A DNA stretch of 64,000 nt from an uncultured Bacteroides sp. (GCA_949294185.1 CASFGA010000005.1:103262-167261), one strand, 5' to 3'; positions 47,301-56,131 are shown, counted from the first letter of the stretch. Made by a program: numbers and translations. The notes: a model not told the origin generated them from the sequence alone.

Positions 47301-47347
47301 ACAGTGGCCAAAACCGGTCTTCGTATACTCAGTTCGGAAATATTCAT
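44312..47347 (-). CDS. RND-family multidrug efflux transporter (AcrB/MexB type)
   Basis: Inner-membrane proton-driven pump, 1011 residues from the ATG at 47347 (upstream in-frame codons begin with TTG). Twelve transmembrane helices in two halves with two large periplasmic loops. Visible hallmarks are ISIRRPVLATVL-type N-terminus (SIRRPVLATVLTVIILLFG), the proton-relay segment VLSVGLVVDDAIVMTENIY in helix 4 and LIGLVAKNGILIVEFANQ in helix 10. Adaptor and outer-membrane genes flank it in the order adaptor-pump-channel. The substrate cannot be inferred from sequence. Confidence 0.95.
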   Translation of the reverse strand: MNISELSIRRPVLATVLTVIILLFGLIGYTTLGVREYPSVDNPIISVSCSYPGANAEVIENQITEPLEQNINGIPGIRSLSSVSQQGQSRITVEFELSVDLETAANDVRDKVSRAQRYLPRDCDPPTVSKADADASPILMVAIQSNTRSLLELSEIADLTVKEQLQTISDVSSVSIWGEKRYSMRLWLDPVKMAGYGITPVDVKNAIDNENLELPSGSIEGNTVELTLRTMGQMHTAEEFNNIIIKESGGRIVRFNDIGYAELGPADLKSYMKMNGVPMVGVVVIPQPGANHIEIADAVYERMEQMEKDLPEDVDYTYGFDNTRFIRASISEVESTVYEAFVLVIIIIFLFLRDWRVTLIPCIVIPVSLIGAFFVMYVAGFSINVLTMLAVVLSVGLVVDDAIVMTENIYIRIERGMRPFEAGIEGAKEIFFAVISTTITLAAVFLPIVFMEGTSGRLFREFSFVVAGSVIISAFAALTFTPMLATKMLRYREKQNWFYRKTEPFFDGMNRYYSRSLAYVLKHRVMAIPFTLLMLVIIAFLWNKIPSEMAPLEDRSQINIDTKAAEGASYEYIRDYTEEINDLVDSIVPDAAFVTARVSSGSGNIQITLKDIKERDYTQMEVAEEISQAIRTHTKARAFVRQQSSFGGRRSSMPVQYVLQSVSIEKLEQVLPEFLARVYDNPVFQMADVNLKFTSPEMRVEINRDKAGTMGVSVRDISESLQYGLSGQRMGYFYMNGKQYEILGQINRQQRNKPSDIRSIYIRNDKGEMIQLDNLVEFVEAVAPPKLYHYNRFVSATISAGLAEGKTIGQGLDEMDKIAADVLDETFRTALSGDSKDFRESSSSLMFAFILALVLIYLILAAQFESFKDPFIIMLTVPLAIAGALIFMYFGGITMNIFSQIGIIMLIGLVAKNGILIVEFANQKQEHGEDKMQAIRDAALQRLRPILMTSAATVLGLIPLAFATGEGANQRIAMGTAVVGGMLVSTFLTMYIVPAIYSYISTNRHKEEEKE

Positions 47348-47359
47348 AAGCCACAAGCA

Positions 47360-48451
47360 TTAATCGATTTTATCCAAAATGACCGGCATCCCTTGCCTCA
47401 GCTGGAGTGTACCGGAAGTGATGATCGTATCCCCCGCCGAAAGTCCACGCACCACCTGCACTTCGGCCTCCGTGCGGATTCCAATCTCCACATCCACCGG
47501 CACGGCCACTCCCGAGCGGTATACAAACACCTTGTTCTTTCCCATCTCCGGCACGATGGCTTCTGAAGGAATGGCAAGCGCATCGGGTATCTCCTGCTTT
47601 TTCAACCGGATATCGGCATAGCGTCCCGGCAGCAGCTCGCCCCGTTCATTCGGATAAAGCGCACGGACGGTCAACGTGTGCGTCTCTTCATCAAGATGCG
47701 CCTCGGTGGCATACACCTGCGAATCGAACGGGTCAAGATATCCTTCGAGACGGAATGAAAGGTTCGTCCCTTTCTTTACCTGACGGGCATAGCGTTCCGG
47801 TACGGAGAACTCCACTTTCAAAGGAGTAATCTTTGTCAGCTTGGCTATGACAGTGGTGGGCGAAGCGTAGGCTCCCACACTTACCTGCCGCAAACCGATG
47901 ATTCCGTCGAAAGGAGCGCGCAGCTCCGTCATGTCAATATTGGCGCGAACATTTTCAATGTCGGCATGAAGTGTGGCAAGCTCCGTCTTTACCTGCTCAT
48001 AAGCCTCCCTACTCACCGCATCGCGCTGAAGCAGCGCGTTCTGACGGAACACACGGTCTTCGGCAAGCGGCATCTGTGCCTCAAGCCGCTTCAGCTGTGC
48101 CTGCAGCTGGCTGTCGTTTACCTTGGCCAAAAGCTGGCCCTCAGTAACGAAAGTCCCTTCCTGAAAGTTGATGTCGATGATTTTACCCGAAGTCTCAAAC
48201 GACAAGTTCACCTCCTCATCCGGCACGAGCCTGCCGATAATCGGAAGTTCGTCGGTAAGCAGATGAGGTTTTACAATTCTGGCATTCACATTGAGCGCCC
48301 TCGAAACGCCGTTGTCTTTAGGCAAGAGTTCCGCCTCAGCCAGTTCTTCATTCTCTCTGGGTATGAATGTACGCACGCCGAGCCATACCGACCCCACGAC
48401 TATCAACCCTATAATTCCCCATTTGACACGTTTGTCCATGTGTTTTCCCAT
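47360..48451 (-). CDS. RND efflux periplasmic adaptor (membrane fusion protein)
   Basis: 363 residues. One N-terminal transmembrane anchor (GIIGLIVVGSVWLGV) and then the adaptor domains: a lipoyl half-motif (GKIIDINFQEGTFVTEGQLLAKVND), a helical hairpin (QLKRLEAQMPLAEDRVFRQNALLQRDAVS), the second lipoyl half (RAPFDGIIGLRQVSVGAYASP) and beta-barrel and membrane-proximal domains ending LRQGMPVILDKID. It joins the pump to the TolC channel. No local regulator gene is adjacent. Start could also be the ATG at 48439. Confidence 0.94.
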   Translation of the reverse strand: MGKHMDKRVKWGIIGLIVVGSVWLGVRTFIPRENEELAEAELLPKDNGVSRALNVNARIVKPHLLTDELPIIGRLVPDEEVNLSFETSGKIIDINFQEGTFVTEGQLLAKVNDSQLQAQLKRLEAQMPLAEDRVFRQNALLQRDAVSREAYEQVKTELATLHADIENVRANIDMTELRAPFDGIIGLRQVSVGAYASPTTVIAKLTKITPLKVEFSVPERYARQVKKGTNLSFRLEGYLDPFDSQVYATEAHLDEETHTLTVRALYPNERGELLPGRYADIRLKKQEIPDALAIPSEAIVPEMGKNKVFVYRSGVAVPVDVEIGIRTEAEVQVVRGLSAGDTIITSGTLQLRQGMPVILDKID

Positions 48452-48525
48452 ATAATATCAGTTTGTTGTTCATAGTAGTTCCACGGACGGCCCCATCGCC
48501 GCTCCGCAAGTCCCGTGCAGCCCGG

Positions 48526-49458
48526 TCAATACGCCGCACGGTATTTCCCTTCGTCCTTGTCCTCCAGCATGTTCAGATAAGAGAGATAGCGCGATTCGCT
48601 TATATAATGTTTTTCCACCGCCTCACGAACGGCACATCCCGGCTCGTGACGGTGCGTGCAGTTACCGTATTTGCATCCGGCCGAATACTCAAATATTTCC
48701 CTGAAATAATGTCCCACCTCTTCTTCTTCCATATCAAATGTGCCGAATCCCTTGATGCCCGGCGTATCAATCAGGTATCCGCCGCCCACGGGAAACATTT
48801 CAGAAAAGGTTGTGGTATGCATGCCCTTGTTATGGGCTGCCGATATTTCACCCGTCTTCAACTTCAGCTCCGGCACGATGGCATTGATAAGAGTCGACTT
48901 GCCCACCCCCGAATTTCCGGAAAACAGGGTTATCTTTCCTTCCAACGCCGCCTTGACGCCCTCAATCCCCTCTCCTCCTAACGCCGACACCTTATGACAG
49001 GCATATCCGATATGAGTATAAAGGCCGACCAATGCGTCCAGATAACGGAGTTCGTCTTCCGAATACAAATCCACCTTATTGAAAACCAGATGTACCGGAA
49101 CGCGATAAGCCTCGGCCGACGCAAGAAAACGGTCGATAAAGATAGTGGAAGTCTCGGGATAGTTTACAGTAACCACCAGCATGCACTGATCCAGATTGGC
49201 TGCGATAATATGCGACTGCTTGGAAAGATTCGATGCCCGACGGACAATATAGTTTTTCCGGTCGGCGATGGCCGTAATGAAAGCCGTGCCTTCACTGTTC
49301 ACAGAAATCGATACATGGTCACCCACTGCTACCGGATTCGTGCTGCGAATTCCTTTCAGACGGAAGTTTCCCTTCACTTTGCACTCAATCACCCGTCCGT
49401 CTTCCGTCGCCACAACATACCAGCTTCCTGTATTCTTGATTACTAATCCTTTGTCCAA
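48526..49458 (-). CDS. rsgA: Small-subunit-biogenesis GTPase RsgA
   Basis: Circularly permuted GTPase that acts late in 30S subunit maturation. An N-terminal OB fold (residues about 10-75) is followed by G motifs in permuted order: NKVD (G4), [11 protein letters not shown] (G5), [12 protein letters not shown] (G1) and DTPG (G3). The C-terminal zinc site is [14 protein letters not shown]. The 310-residue length is normal. It is transcribed in the same direction as frr, 161 bases downstream of it. Confidence 0.95.
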   Translation of the reverse strand: MDKGLVIKNTGSWYVVATEDGRVIECKVKGNFRLKGIRSTNPVAVGDHVSISVNSEGTAFITAIADRKNYIVRRASNLSKQSHIIAANLDQCMLVVTVNYPETSTIFIDRFLASAEAYRVPVHLVFNKVDLYSEDELRYLDALVGLYTHIGYACHKVSALGGEGIEGVKAALEGKITLFSGNSGVGKSTLINAIVPELKLKTGEISAAHNKGMHTTTFSEMFPVGGGYLIDTPGIKGFGTFDMEEEEVGHYFREIFEYSAGCKYGNCTHRHEPGCAVREAVEKHYISESRYLSYLNMLEDKDEGKYRAAY

Positions 49459-49619
49459 AACCTTCTTCTTTAGAAATAAAAATACAGATAAAGGACGAAA
49501 AATCTTTTCCCTCCAGATGAAAAAACGCTTTGCCGCCGCAAAAAATCTTTTTTACCCCACCGGCAGACATCTTTTCATCTGCTGCGAAATCAGACCGTCC
49601 GTCCCTTATCCCCGTTTGC

Positions 49620-50180
49620 TTATACAGTCATAATCTCCTTGTCCTTGGCTGCCAGAAGATCTTCAATCTGTTTGATATACTTGTCATGTATCTTTTGCAG
49701 CTTGGCCTCTGAGTTTTTCTGCTCGTCTTCCGCCATACCTTCTTTTACCGCCTTTTTCAGAGCATCGATAGCGTCACGACGGGCGTTGCGCACGCTGACT
49801 TTCGCCGTTTCACCCTCGGCCTTGCACTGCTTGGCCAGTTGCTTACGCCGCTCTTCAGTCAACGGAGGGATTCCCAGACGGATAATCTCGCCGTTGTTTT
49901 CAGGCATAATGCCCAGTTCAGAATCAATGATCGCCTTCTCAATAATGCGGAACATGCTTTTGTCCCACGGTTTGATGGCAATGCTACGGGCATCGGGAGT
50001 CGTTACGGCCGCCACATTGTTGATAGGCACCATACTGCCGTAAGAATCCACGCGGATTCCGTCAAGCAGACGCACATCCGCCTTCCCGGCACGAATATGA
50101 GCCAACGCGTCGTCCAAGTACATAATCGCCATATCCATTTTCTCTTCAGCACCGCTGATAATAGTCTTTGAATCTGTCAT
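49620..50180 (-). CDS. frr: Ribosome recycling factor
   Basis: 186 residues. Three-helix bundle plus a beta/alpha domain that, with EF-G, splits post-termination ribosomes. Characteristic segments: [67 protein letters not shown] and the C-terminal [22 protein letters not shown]. The usual Arg-Thr-Gly in helix 1 (RTGR) reads RAGKA here, an unusual but modest change. It has its own promoter on the minus strand. Confidence 0.95.
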   Translation of the reverse strand: MTDSKTIISGAEEKMDMAIMYLDDALAHIRAGKADVRLLDGIRVDSYGSMVPINNVAAVTTPDARSIAIKPWDKSMFRIIEKAIIDSELGIMPENNGEIIRLGIPPLTEERRKQLAKQCKAEGETAKVSVRNARRDAIDALKKAVKEGMAEDEQKNSEAKLQKIHDKYIKQIEDLLAAKDKEIMTV

Positions 50181-50224
50181 AATATCTCTTTTTTAGTTGA
50201 TACAAGAAAGTATTTTACTGTGAA

Positions 50225-50256
50225 CAAATGTACGTGATTTTTTGCTCTCTTCCAAA
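50225..50256 (-). promoter_or_regulatory. frr promoter
   Basis: On the minus strand TTTG (50253-50256), a 20-nt spacer and TACATTTG (50225-50232). It lies back to back with the phosphatase promoter, whose -33 begins at 50262. Confidence 0.6.
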
Positions 50257-50261
50257 TATTA

Positions 50262-50292
50262 TTTGTTTGCAACGGCCAAATATTTATCTTTG
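50262..50292 (+). promoter_or_regulatory. Histidine phosphatase gene promoter
   Basis: TTTG at 50262-50265, a 19-nt spacer and TATCTTTG at 50285-50292, an exact match to the Bacteroidetes consensus, 16 bases before the start codon. Confidence 0.65.
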
Positions 50293-50308
50293 CGCAAACA
50301 ACCATTCT

Positions 50309-50827
50309 ATGATTACGCTTTATCTGGCCCGCCATGGGCAAACACAGGAAAACATCGCCCGAATCTTTCAAGGACACCTGCCCGGAACACTGACTGAAGA
50401 GGGAAAAAGGCAGGCCACCGCTTTGGGGGAAGAATTGCAACAGGCAAGACTGGACGCCATCATCAGCAGCGACCTGAAACGGGTGACTGATACGGTCGTC
50501 CTCTCTGTAGGGAAAAGAGACTTGCCCTGGGAACAGACGCCCTTGCTCCGTGAAATAGACTGGGGAGACTGGACTGGCCTGCCTCTTGCCTCGGTGAACC
50601 GCAACAACCTGCCGTCCAATGCCGAAACACGAAACATGCTTTACGAGCGGGCAGGGCGCTTTCTTGAGCATTTGAAGGAACATTATGACGGGAAATGCGT
50701 ATTGGCTGTGGCACACGGACAGATAAACCGCGCCATCGAAGCACACATCCGCGGCATAATGCCTGAGGATATGCCGGGCATCCCCTCTATGCAAAACGCC
50801 GAAGTCCGCAAATTCATCCTTGCATGA
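50309..50827 (+). CDS. Histidine phosphatase family protein (phosphoglycerate-mutase-like)
   Basis: 172 residues from the ATG at 50309. The catalytic RHG motif appears as LARHGQTQEN, with ISSDLKR, the acid/base region LREIDWGDWTG and the second His in VAHGQINRAI. The fold serves cofactor-dependent phosphoglycerate mutases and many phosphatases (for example alpha-ribazole phosphatase). The short length makes a phosphatase more likely than a glycolytic mutase, but the substrate is unknown. A longer in-frame ATG at 50228 would start inside the promoter. It ends 12 bases from the convergent permease. Confidence 0.88.
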   Translation: MITLYLARHGQTQENIARIFQGHLPGTLTEEGKRQATALGEELQQARLDAIISSDLKRVTDTVVLSVGKRDLPWEQTPLLREIDWGDWTGLPLASVNRNNLPSNAETRNMLYERAGRFLEHLKEHYDGKCVLAVAHGQINRAIEAHIRGIMPEDMPGIPSMQNAEVRKFILA

Positions 50828-50839
50828 CCCGGGAAAAGA

Positions 50840-52168
50840 CTATTCCTTTATACGGATCAGAAGATTGGCCAAGATGGCCGTAAGACCTCCCGTAGTGATG
50901 CCCGACGAAAAGATATTGCGAACCGTCTCCGGAAGCTGACAAAGGATTTCGGGAACCAGTTCCACACTCAGCCCGAACGAGAAGCTCAGCGCCATGACAA
51001 GCGTGGCTTTCCGGTCTATCTTCTGAGACGCTATGATGCGGATACCGGCAGCCGCCACCGTCCCAAACATCAGCAGGGTGGCACCGCCCAATACAGAATC
51101 GGGCATCAAGGAGAATACCAGTCCCACTGCAGGGAACAATCCGAGTAGCATCAGAAATCCCGCGATGAAATATCCCACATAACGGCTCGCCACCCCGGTA
51201 AGCTGAATCATTCCGTTGTTCTGCGCAAAGATAGAATTGGGAAAAGAATTGAACATGCCCGCCAACATGGAATTGAATCCGTCGGCCAAAATGCCTCCCG
51301 AAGCCCGCTTCACGAACTTTTCCCCTTCAATCGGCTCATTGGATATGAAAGAATTGGCCGTAATGTCGCCATAAGCTTCAATAGCCGTTATCAAATAAAC
51401 CAAAGCCAAGCCAATGACGGCAGATATGTCAAAGGAAATCCCGTAACGGAAAGGGACGGGAATATTTATGCCGCTGAAGCTCTGCACGGACGAAAAGTCA
51501 ACCATCCCCAATGCCCAGGCCAAGACATAGCCTGCCGCCAAGCCGATGACGATAGAGCTCATGCGCAAGTAACGGTTGGAACTGCGGTTAAAGAATATGA
51601 TCAGGACAAGCACAAGAGCCGCCAGTCCCACATGCTCCATCGCACCGAAGCTCCCGTCTGCTTTCGCCGCTTCTCCACCTCCGCATGCCGATATGCCGAC
51701 CTTTATCAGGCTCATGCCGATAAGCGTCACGACAATGCCCGAAACGAGCGGAGTGATGACCCGGCGCGTGTACTTCAATACACGGCTGATGAGCATCTCC
51801 ACTGAAGAGGCTGCGATACATGCGCCAAACACAGAGCTTAACCCTCCCGTAAGCCCTGCCGAAATGATGGGTCCGATGAAAGAGAAGCTTGTTCCCTGAA
51901 TACACAGCAAGCCACAGCCTATCGGCCCGATACGCCGGCACTGGATGAACGTGGACACTCCCGAAGCAAACAGTGCCATCGAGACAAGAAAGCCCGTCGT
52001 TTCGAGGTCAAGCTTCAAGGCTCCCGCAATGATCAACGGGGGAGTAATGATGGCTACAAATATCGCCAGCAAATGCTGTAGGGCAGCAAAAACCGTGTCC
52101 TTCAGGGGCGGGCGGTCATTCAGCCCATAGATAAGTCCGGGATTGTCCGTCTGTTGTTCCTTTCCCAT
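50840..52168 (-). CDS. pbuX: Nucleobase:cation symporter-2 family permease (xanthine/uracil)
   Basis: 442 residues with about 14 hydrophobic segments. The NCS2 signature is seen as GLSSVFGACIAASSVEMLISRVL and, in the central helices, AIEAYGDITANSFISNEPI, with the NQNNGMIQLTGVASRYVGYFIAG-like segment (FAQNNGMIQLTGVASR). It is nine bases downstream of xpt, so xanthine, possibly guanine or hypoxanthine, is the most likely substrate. Uracil cannot be excluded by sequence. Confidence 0.9.
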   Translation of the reverse strand: MGKEQQTDNPGLIYGLNDRPPLKDTVFAALQHLLAIFVAIITPPLIIAGALKLDLETTGFLVSMALFASGVSTFIQCRRIGPIGCGLLCIQGTSFSFIGPIISAGLTGGLSSVFGACIAASSVEMLISRVLKYTRRVITPLVSGIVVTLIGMSLIKVGISACGGGEAAKADGSFGAMEHVGLAALVLVLIIFFNRSSNRYLRMSSIVIGLAAGYVLAWALGMVDFSSVQSFSGINIPVPFRYGISFDISAVIGLALVYLITAIEAYGDITANSFISNEPIEGEKFVKRASGGILADGFNSMLAGMFNSFPNSIFAQNNGMIQLTGVASRYVGYFIAGFLMLLGLFPAVGLVFSLMPDSVLGGATLLMFGTVAAAGIRIIASQKIDRKATLVMALSFSFGLSVELVPEILCQLPETVRNIFSSGITTGGLTAILANLLIRIKE

Positions 52169-52177
52169 ATACGGCAG

Positions 52178-52747
52178 CTACTCTTTAATCTTGATTTGAC
52201 AATTGTCCAGACTTTCAATAATGGCCAACGACTCTACATGAACACCCTGTTCGCGCAGGCAATCGCCCCCGTGCTGAAAGGCTTTCTCTATCAGGAATCC
52301 CATCCCGACAAGTTCCGCCCCCGCCTTATGCACCAGATCAATGACTCCTTTCGCCGCGTTGCCATTGGCCAGAAAGTCGTCTATAAACAACACACGGTCG
52401 CCCGGGCAAAGATAATCGCGGCTTACACAAACATCATACGTACGGCCTTTCGTAAAGGAATAGACCGTAGTGGCAAGCATATTCTCCATTGTGCTCGGCT
52501 TTTTCTTTTTTGCGAACACTACAGGCAGCTCCAGGAGATAGCCAACCATGATGGCAGGAGCAATCCCACTGGCTTCTATCGTCATCACTTTGTCTATCTT
52601 CGTACTGGCAAACCGGCGTACAAACTCCACCGCCATCGATTTCATCAGGATGGGATCCATCTGATGATTGATGAAACTGTCCACTTTGAGTATGCCTCCC
52701 TCAAAGCATTTCCCGTCGCGCATGATGCGTTCTTTCAGTGCTTTCAT
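52178..52747 (-). CDS. xpt: Xanthine phosphoribosyltransferase
   Basis: 189 residues. Type I PRTase that converts xanthine and PRPP to XMP in purine salvage. The PRPP-binding loop is [17 protein letters not shown], and the N-terminal hood contains [26 protein letters not shown], as in the Bacillus-type Xpt. It heads the xpt-pbuX operon. I looked for a purine riboswitch in its leader and saw no such structure; the leader from the promoter is only about 30 bases. Confidence 0.94.
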   Translation of the reverse strand: MKALKERIMRDGKCFEGGILKVDSFINHQMDPILMKSMAVEFVRRFASTKIDKVMTIEASGIAPAIMVGYLLELPVVFAKKKKPSTMENMLATTVYSFTKGRTYDVCVSRDYLCPGDRVLFIDDFLANGNAAKGVIDLVHKAGAELVGMGFLIEKAFQHGGDCLREQGVHVESLAIIESLDNCQIKIKE

Positions 52748-52776
52748 TTTTTTAACCGTTTATATCTTAAGGTCTG

Positions 52777-52805
52777 CAAAGTTACATGTTTTTAGACAAA
52801 TACAA
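52777..52805 (-). promoter_or_regulatory. xpt-pbuX promoter
   Basis: TTG (52803-52805), 18-nt spacer and TAACTTTG (52777-52784) on the minus strand, about 30 bases before the xpt start codon. Confidence 0.6.
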
Positions 52806-52825
52806 TAATCGCCGCACACAAAAGA

Positions 52826-52879
52826 AACGGAATATGGTGTCTTGTCAAGAAGAATTTTTCCTTACCGCCATATTCCGTT
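52826..52879. terminator. Inverted repeat after the fimbrillin gene
   Basis: 12-bp perfect arms AACGGAATATGG (52826-52837) and complement (52868-52879) with a 30-nt loop. It lies downstream of the fimbrillin-like gene and upstream of the xpt promoter, and could stop fimbrillin transcripts. Confidence 0.5.
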
Positions 52880-52904
52880 CTTGCCATAGAGAAAAAACGC
52901 TTTC

Positions 52905-53870
52905 CTACTGTTCTGCCGGATTCTCTTCCACCGAAATCTCCGGAAGTGTCTGTGAATCCCAGCCGCTGATTGTGTTGCCGACAAGCTTCAGCCCTTCCTT
53001 CGTCAGCTTCAGCGTGTATTTATAAAATTTTCCGCCTTCAAAGGTGTCTCCCATCGCAGTTGTAGAAGCCGTGTAGGATATTCCATCACGCCGGTATCCC
53101 ATGGTGAAACGCAGAGATTCTTCAAGCTCGACGGGGTTGAGCAATACAACAGCCGTATATCCGGCACTCTCCACCGCAACCGGCTCTTCATAAGAAAGCA
53201 CAAGTCTGCTCTTCTCCGGTTCATCGGCCGCCTGCATACCGTCTTGGGCCGCCTCTTCACCGAATTTATAGACATGACTGCTGAACAGCCCCGTACCTTC
53301 AAACGTCATTTCATCCAATGCCACACTCTCTTTCTCCAAATCCTTTTTCACCGTAACAGACACCAAAGCATAAACATGCCGGAACGCCGTTTCACCCGTG
53401 AATGACACAACGCCGGATTTCGCCCCGTAAGAAGTTGTGGTGCGGGCTACAAGAAAATCAAACGCCCCGATGTCCGCAAGATTTCCCGTCTGCGCACTTA
53501 AATCGGGCATAGGAATCGAAGAGCGTGATGCGGCAGATTCCGAATAAGGATAATATGCGCAAAACGTATATTCGTTTACCTTGTCTTTCCAGTTCACGGC
53601 CTGCCCGGACTTCCATTCGCCGCTTTCGAGCGTCCACCTTATCTGAGATTCCTCATCCGGCATGAAAAATCCGACTGCATCACCTTCCCGAAAATCCGAA
53701 GTCCCGTTTTCCTGCGTCACAGTTCTCGACATAACGTTTCCCTGAAAGACCGACGCCTGCAAGTCCAAAGCCAAATCTTCCACATCACCGTTCGTTAACA
53801 ACTCATTCTGCTGACATGCCGCCAGCACGGACATGCACCAACACGCCCCAATGAAATTCATTTTCTTCAT
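52905..53870 (-). CDS. Fimbrillin-family lipoprotein (Mfa-like)
   Basis: 321 residues. Lipobox VLAAC (C19). The mature protein has features of the Bacteroidales fimbrillin-like family: an early RTVTQENGTSDFREGDAVGFFMP strand, VSFTGETAFRHVYALVSVTVK in the middle and the terminal strand pattern KYTLKLTKEGLKLVGNTISGWD. Such lipoproteins are exported to the surface, cut by Arg- or Lys-type proteases or similar and polymerised into pili, or act as single surface proteins. No other pilus genes are nearby, so it may be an orphan. Confidence 0.8.
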   Translation of the reverse strand: MKKMNFIGACWCMSVLAACQQNELLTNGDVEDLALDLQASVFQGNVMSRTVTQENGTSDFREGDAVGFFMPDEESQIRWTLESGEWKSGQAVNWKDKVNEYTFCAYYPYSESAASRSSIPMPDLSAQTGNLADIGAFDFLVARTTTSYGAKSGVVSFTGETAFRHVYALVSVTVKKDLEKESVALDEMTFEGTGLFSSHVYKFGEEAAQDGMQAADEPEKSRLVLSYEEPVAVESAGYTAVVLLNPVELEESLRFTMGYRRDGISYTASTTAMGDTFEGGKFYKYTLKLTKEGLKLVGNTISGWDSQTLPEISVEENPAEQ

Positions 53871-53985
53871 TTTATCAGTTTTTATAAAGGATATGCTTTA
53901 TTGCAATCCTATAACAAAAACGTTACATTGCGATTTTGACTACCAATTTTCACCCGGAAAATTCAGAAAAAAGTCCTTTTTTCCT

Positions 53986-53993
53986 TATTTTTG
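53986..53993 (+). promoter_or_regulatory. Alkaline phosphatase promoter -7 element
   Basis: TATTTTTG, an exact -7 match, 34 bases before the phosphatase start codon. No clear -33 element. Confidence 0.45.
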
Positions 53994-54027
53994 CCGCATA
54001 TTAAAGAATAAAAACACCTGTTATCTT

Positions 54028-55446
54028 ATGAAAAAAACTGCATTGCTGTTTGCTTTCTTTGCTTTAATGCTCTGCAAGGCATTTGCTCAGGAAGCAAAAT
54101 ATGTGTTCTATTTTATCGGCGACGGCATGGGAGTCAACCAAGTGCTGGGAACGGAACTCTATCGTGGAGAACTGGAAGGCAAAATCGGCATCGTGCCCTT
54201 GTCGTTCACCCAATTCCCCTATTCAACGGTCGCCACAACCTTTTCTGCCACCAACAAGGTTACAGACTCTGCCGCTGCGGGTACTGCCCTGGCTACAGGA
54301 AACAAGACTAAAAACGGAGCCATCGGCGTATTGAAAGACCTGAAGACTCCTGTAAACAGCGTGGCTGCATGGGCCAAAGAAAGTGGCATGAGCGTCGGAA
54401 TAGCCACCAGTGTAAGTGTTGACCATGCTACTCCCGCCGCTTTCTATGCACATGAGGCAGGCAGAGGTAGTTACTACGAAATAGGAAAAGATTTATACAC
54501 GGCCGGATTTGACTTCTACGCCGGATCGGACTTCCTCGACCCGACTGACAACGGAAAAGCAGAAGCAGAAAACCTGTACAGTCTGGCCCAGAAAAGCGGT
54601 TATGTCATTGCACGCGGCTATAAGGATTATCTGAAAAAGAGCAAGAAGGCGGACAAGATGATTCTTTTCCAGACAGAAAAAGCTTCGGAAACAGACCGCA
54701 CGGCCATTCCCTATGCCATCGACCGCAAAAAAGGCGACCTTACGCTTCAGGAAATCACCCGTTCGGCCATCAATTTCCTGACCAAAAAGAATGACAAAGG
54801 GTTCTTCCTGATGGTGGAAGGCGGGAAAATAGACTGGGCATGCCACAGCAACGATGCCGCCACCGTGTTCCACGAAGTAATGGACTTCGACAATGCCATC
54901 AGAGTGGCCTATGAATTTTATTCGCAGCACCCTGACGAAACACTGATTGTCATTACCGCCGACCACGAAACCGGAGGCTTCGTGCTGGGAACAGGGGCAT
55001 ACGACCTGAACCTTCAGGCACTGAAAAGCCAGAAGGTAAGCGAAAGCGGATTTACCCGCATCGTAAACCAACTGCGGGCAAAGACCGACAACCAGGTATC
55101 ATGGGAGCAAATCCAACAGGCACTGAAAGACAACTTCGGTTTCTGGGATACAGTCTCTCTCTCTGAAAAGCAGGAAAACAGACTGAAAGAAGTCTATGAA
55201 AAAAGTCTGAAAAACCAACAGATGAAGATGGAAAAGAGCGAATATGCGCAAGACGAGCCGATAGCCGCAGAAGCCAAGCGCATCCTGGACGAAATTGCCA
55301 TGACAGGATGGACAAGCGGCGGTCACTCCGGCGGCTATGTCCCGGTATTCGCCATCGGAGCAGGAGCAGACCTGTTCCAGGGACGAATTGACAACACTGA
55401 AATCCCGAAGAAGATAGCAGAAGCAGCCGGATACAGCTGCAAATAA
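54028..55446 (+). CDS. Alkaline phosphatase
   Basis: 472 residues. Exported metal-dependent phosphomonoesterase. Signal peptide to about residue 20 (ending CKAFAQ). The metal site begins FIGDGMG, the phosphorylated nucleophile is S81 in TDSAAAGTALATG, and further metal ligands appear in DHATPAAFYAH, VEGGKIDWACHSNDA, ITADHETGG and the final HSGGYVPVFAIGAGA. I chose the ATG at 54028, with a good signal peptide and a promoter just upstream; the longer open frame (from 53833) overlaps the fimbrillin gene. It supplies phosphate from organic esters in the periplasm. No pho regulator is near. Confidence 0.94.
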   Translation: MKKTALLFAFFALMLCKAFAQEAKYVFYFIGDGMGVNQVLGTELYRGELEGKIGIVPLSFTQFPYSTVATTFSATNKVTDSAAAGTALATGNKTKNGAIGVLKDLKTPVNSVAAWAKESGMSVGIATSVSVDHATPAAFYAHEAGRGSYYEIGKDLYTAGFDFYAGSDFLDPTDNGKAEAENLYSLAQKSGYVIARGYKDYLKKSKKADKMILFQTEKASETDRTAIPYAIDRKKGDLTLQEITRSAINFLTKKNDKGFFLMVEGGKIDWACHSNDAATVFHEVMDFDNAIRVAYEFYSQHPDETLIVITADHETGGFVLGTGAYDLNLQALKSQKVSESGFTRIVNQLRAKTDNQVSWEQIQQALKDNFGFWDTVSLSEKQENRLKEVYEKSLKNQQMKMEKSEYAQDEPIAAEAKRILDEIAMTGWTSGGHSGGYVPVFAIGAGADLFQGRIDNTEIPKKIAEAAGYSCK

Positions 55447-55478
55447 GACTATCTTGTCTGCATATACTAAATCAAAAG

Positions 55479-55528
55479 CAGTTCGGACAGATGCCGTTCA
55501 ATGGATTGAGCCGCATCTGTCCGAACTG
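55479..55528. terminator. Bidirectional terminator hairpin
   Basis: 16-bp perfect stem (55479-55494 with 55513-55528, CAGTTCGGACAGATGC) with an 18-nt loop, between convergent alkaline phosphatase and sugar acetyltransferase genes. Confidence 0.8.
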
Positions 55529-55545
55529 TCTATGCCGTCGTGCCG

Positions 55546-56106
55546 TCATTTTTTCAGACTCTTCTTGACCACCGCAGGAACTCCCGCAGCAAGAGAATCG
55601 TCTGGAATGTCTTTTGTAACCACACTTCCGGCCGCTATGATGCAGCGGTTGCCGATTGTCACCCCGGGGCATACCACTACACTCCCTCCAAGCCAGCAGT
55701 CTTCTCCGATAGTAATCGGATAGGCCGTTTCCTTCTGTTCCCTCCGCTCGATGTAGTCCATCGGATGCTCGGGAGTATAAAGCTGGCAGTTAGGCCCGAT
55801 CAGCGTATGTTTCCCTATACGGATATTCCCCCCGTCAAGCATTACACAATTATAGTTTATGAAAACGCCTTCTCCCAATATGATGCCGTTTCCGTGATCA
55901 CAGCGGAAAGGAGGGCAAACAGTGGCATCGGACGGAATATTCGGTATCAGTTCCCCGATGACTTCACGGTAATCTTCGTCGAAAATGCTCATGTTCTGCA
56001 ATTTCGCACATACTTTCTTGGCATGGATCAGACTAGCCAATATTTCCGGGTCAGTAAAATAATAAAGCTCAGCGCTGCGCATCTTTTCAAATTCGGTCTT
56101 CATCAT
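55546..56106 (-). CDS. Maltose/galactoside O-acetyltransferase family protein
   Basis: 186 residues forming the left-handed beta-helix of the LacA/Maa/NodL group, which moves acetyl from acetyl-CoA to a sugar. N-terminal Mac domain: EFEKMRSAELYYFTDPEILASL. Hexapeptide repeats follow, with the active-site His in FRCDHGNGIILGEGVFINYNCVMLDGGNIRIG and the CWLGGSVVVCPGVTIGNRCIIAAGSVV run. The exact acceptor sugar is not known. Two ATG codons in a row open the gene. Confidence 0.9.
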   Translation of the reverse strand: MMKTEFEKMRSAELYYFTDPEILASLIHAKKVCAKLQNMSIFDEDYREVIGELIPNIPSDATVCPPFRCDHGNGIILGEGVFINYNCVMLDGGNIRIGKHTLIGPNCQLYTPEHPMDYIERREQKETAYPITIGEDCWLGGSVVVCPGVTIGNRCIIAAGSVVTKDIPDDSLAAGVPAVVKKSLKK

Positions 56107-56131
56107 TCTTATTTTTTAGTTTGAACAAACG

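Noticed and set aside
52748..52790. Purine riboswitch upstream of xpt-pbuX
   Set aside because: The leader from the promoter to the start codon is about 30 bases, too short for an aptamer, and no paired-loop structure was seen.
53833..54027. N-terminal extension of alkaline phosphatase by 65 residues
   Set aside because: It would overlap the divergent fimbrillin gene and its leader, and place a good signal peptide inside the protein; the ATG at 54028 follows a TATTTTTG element.
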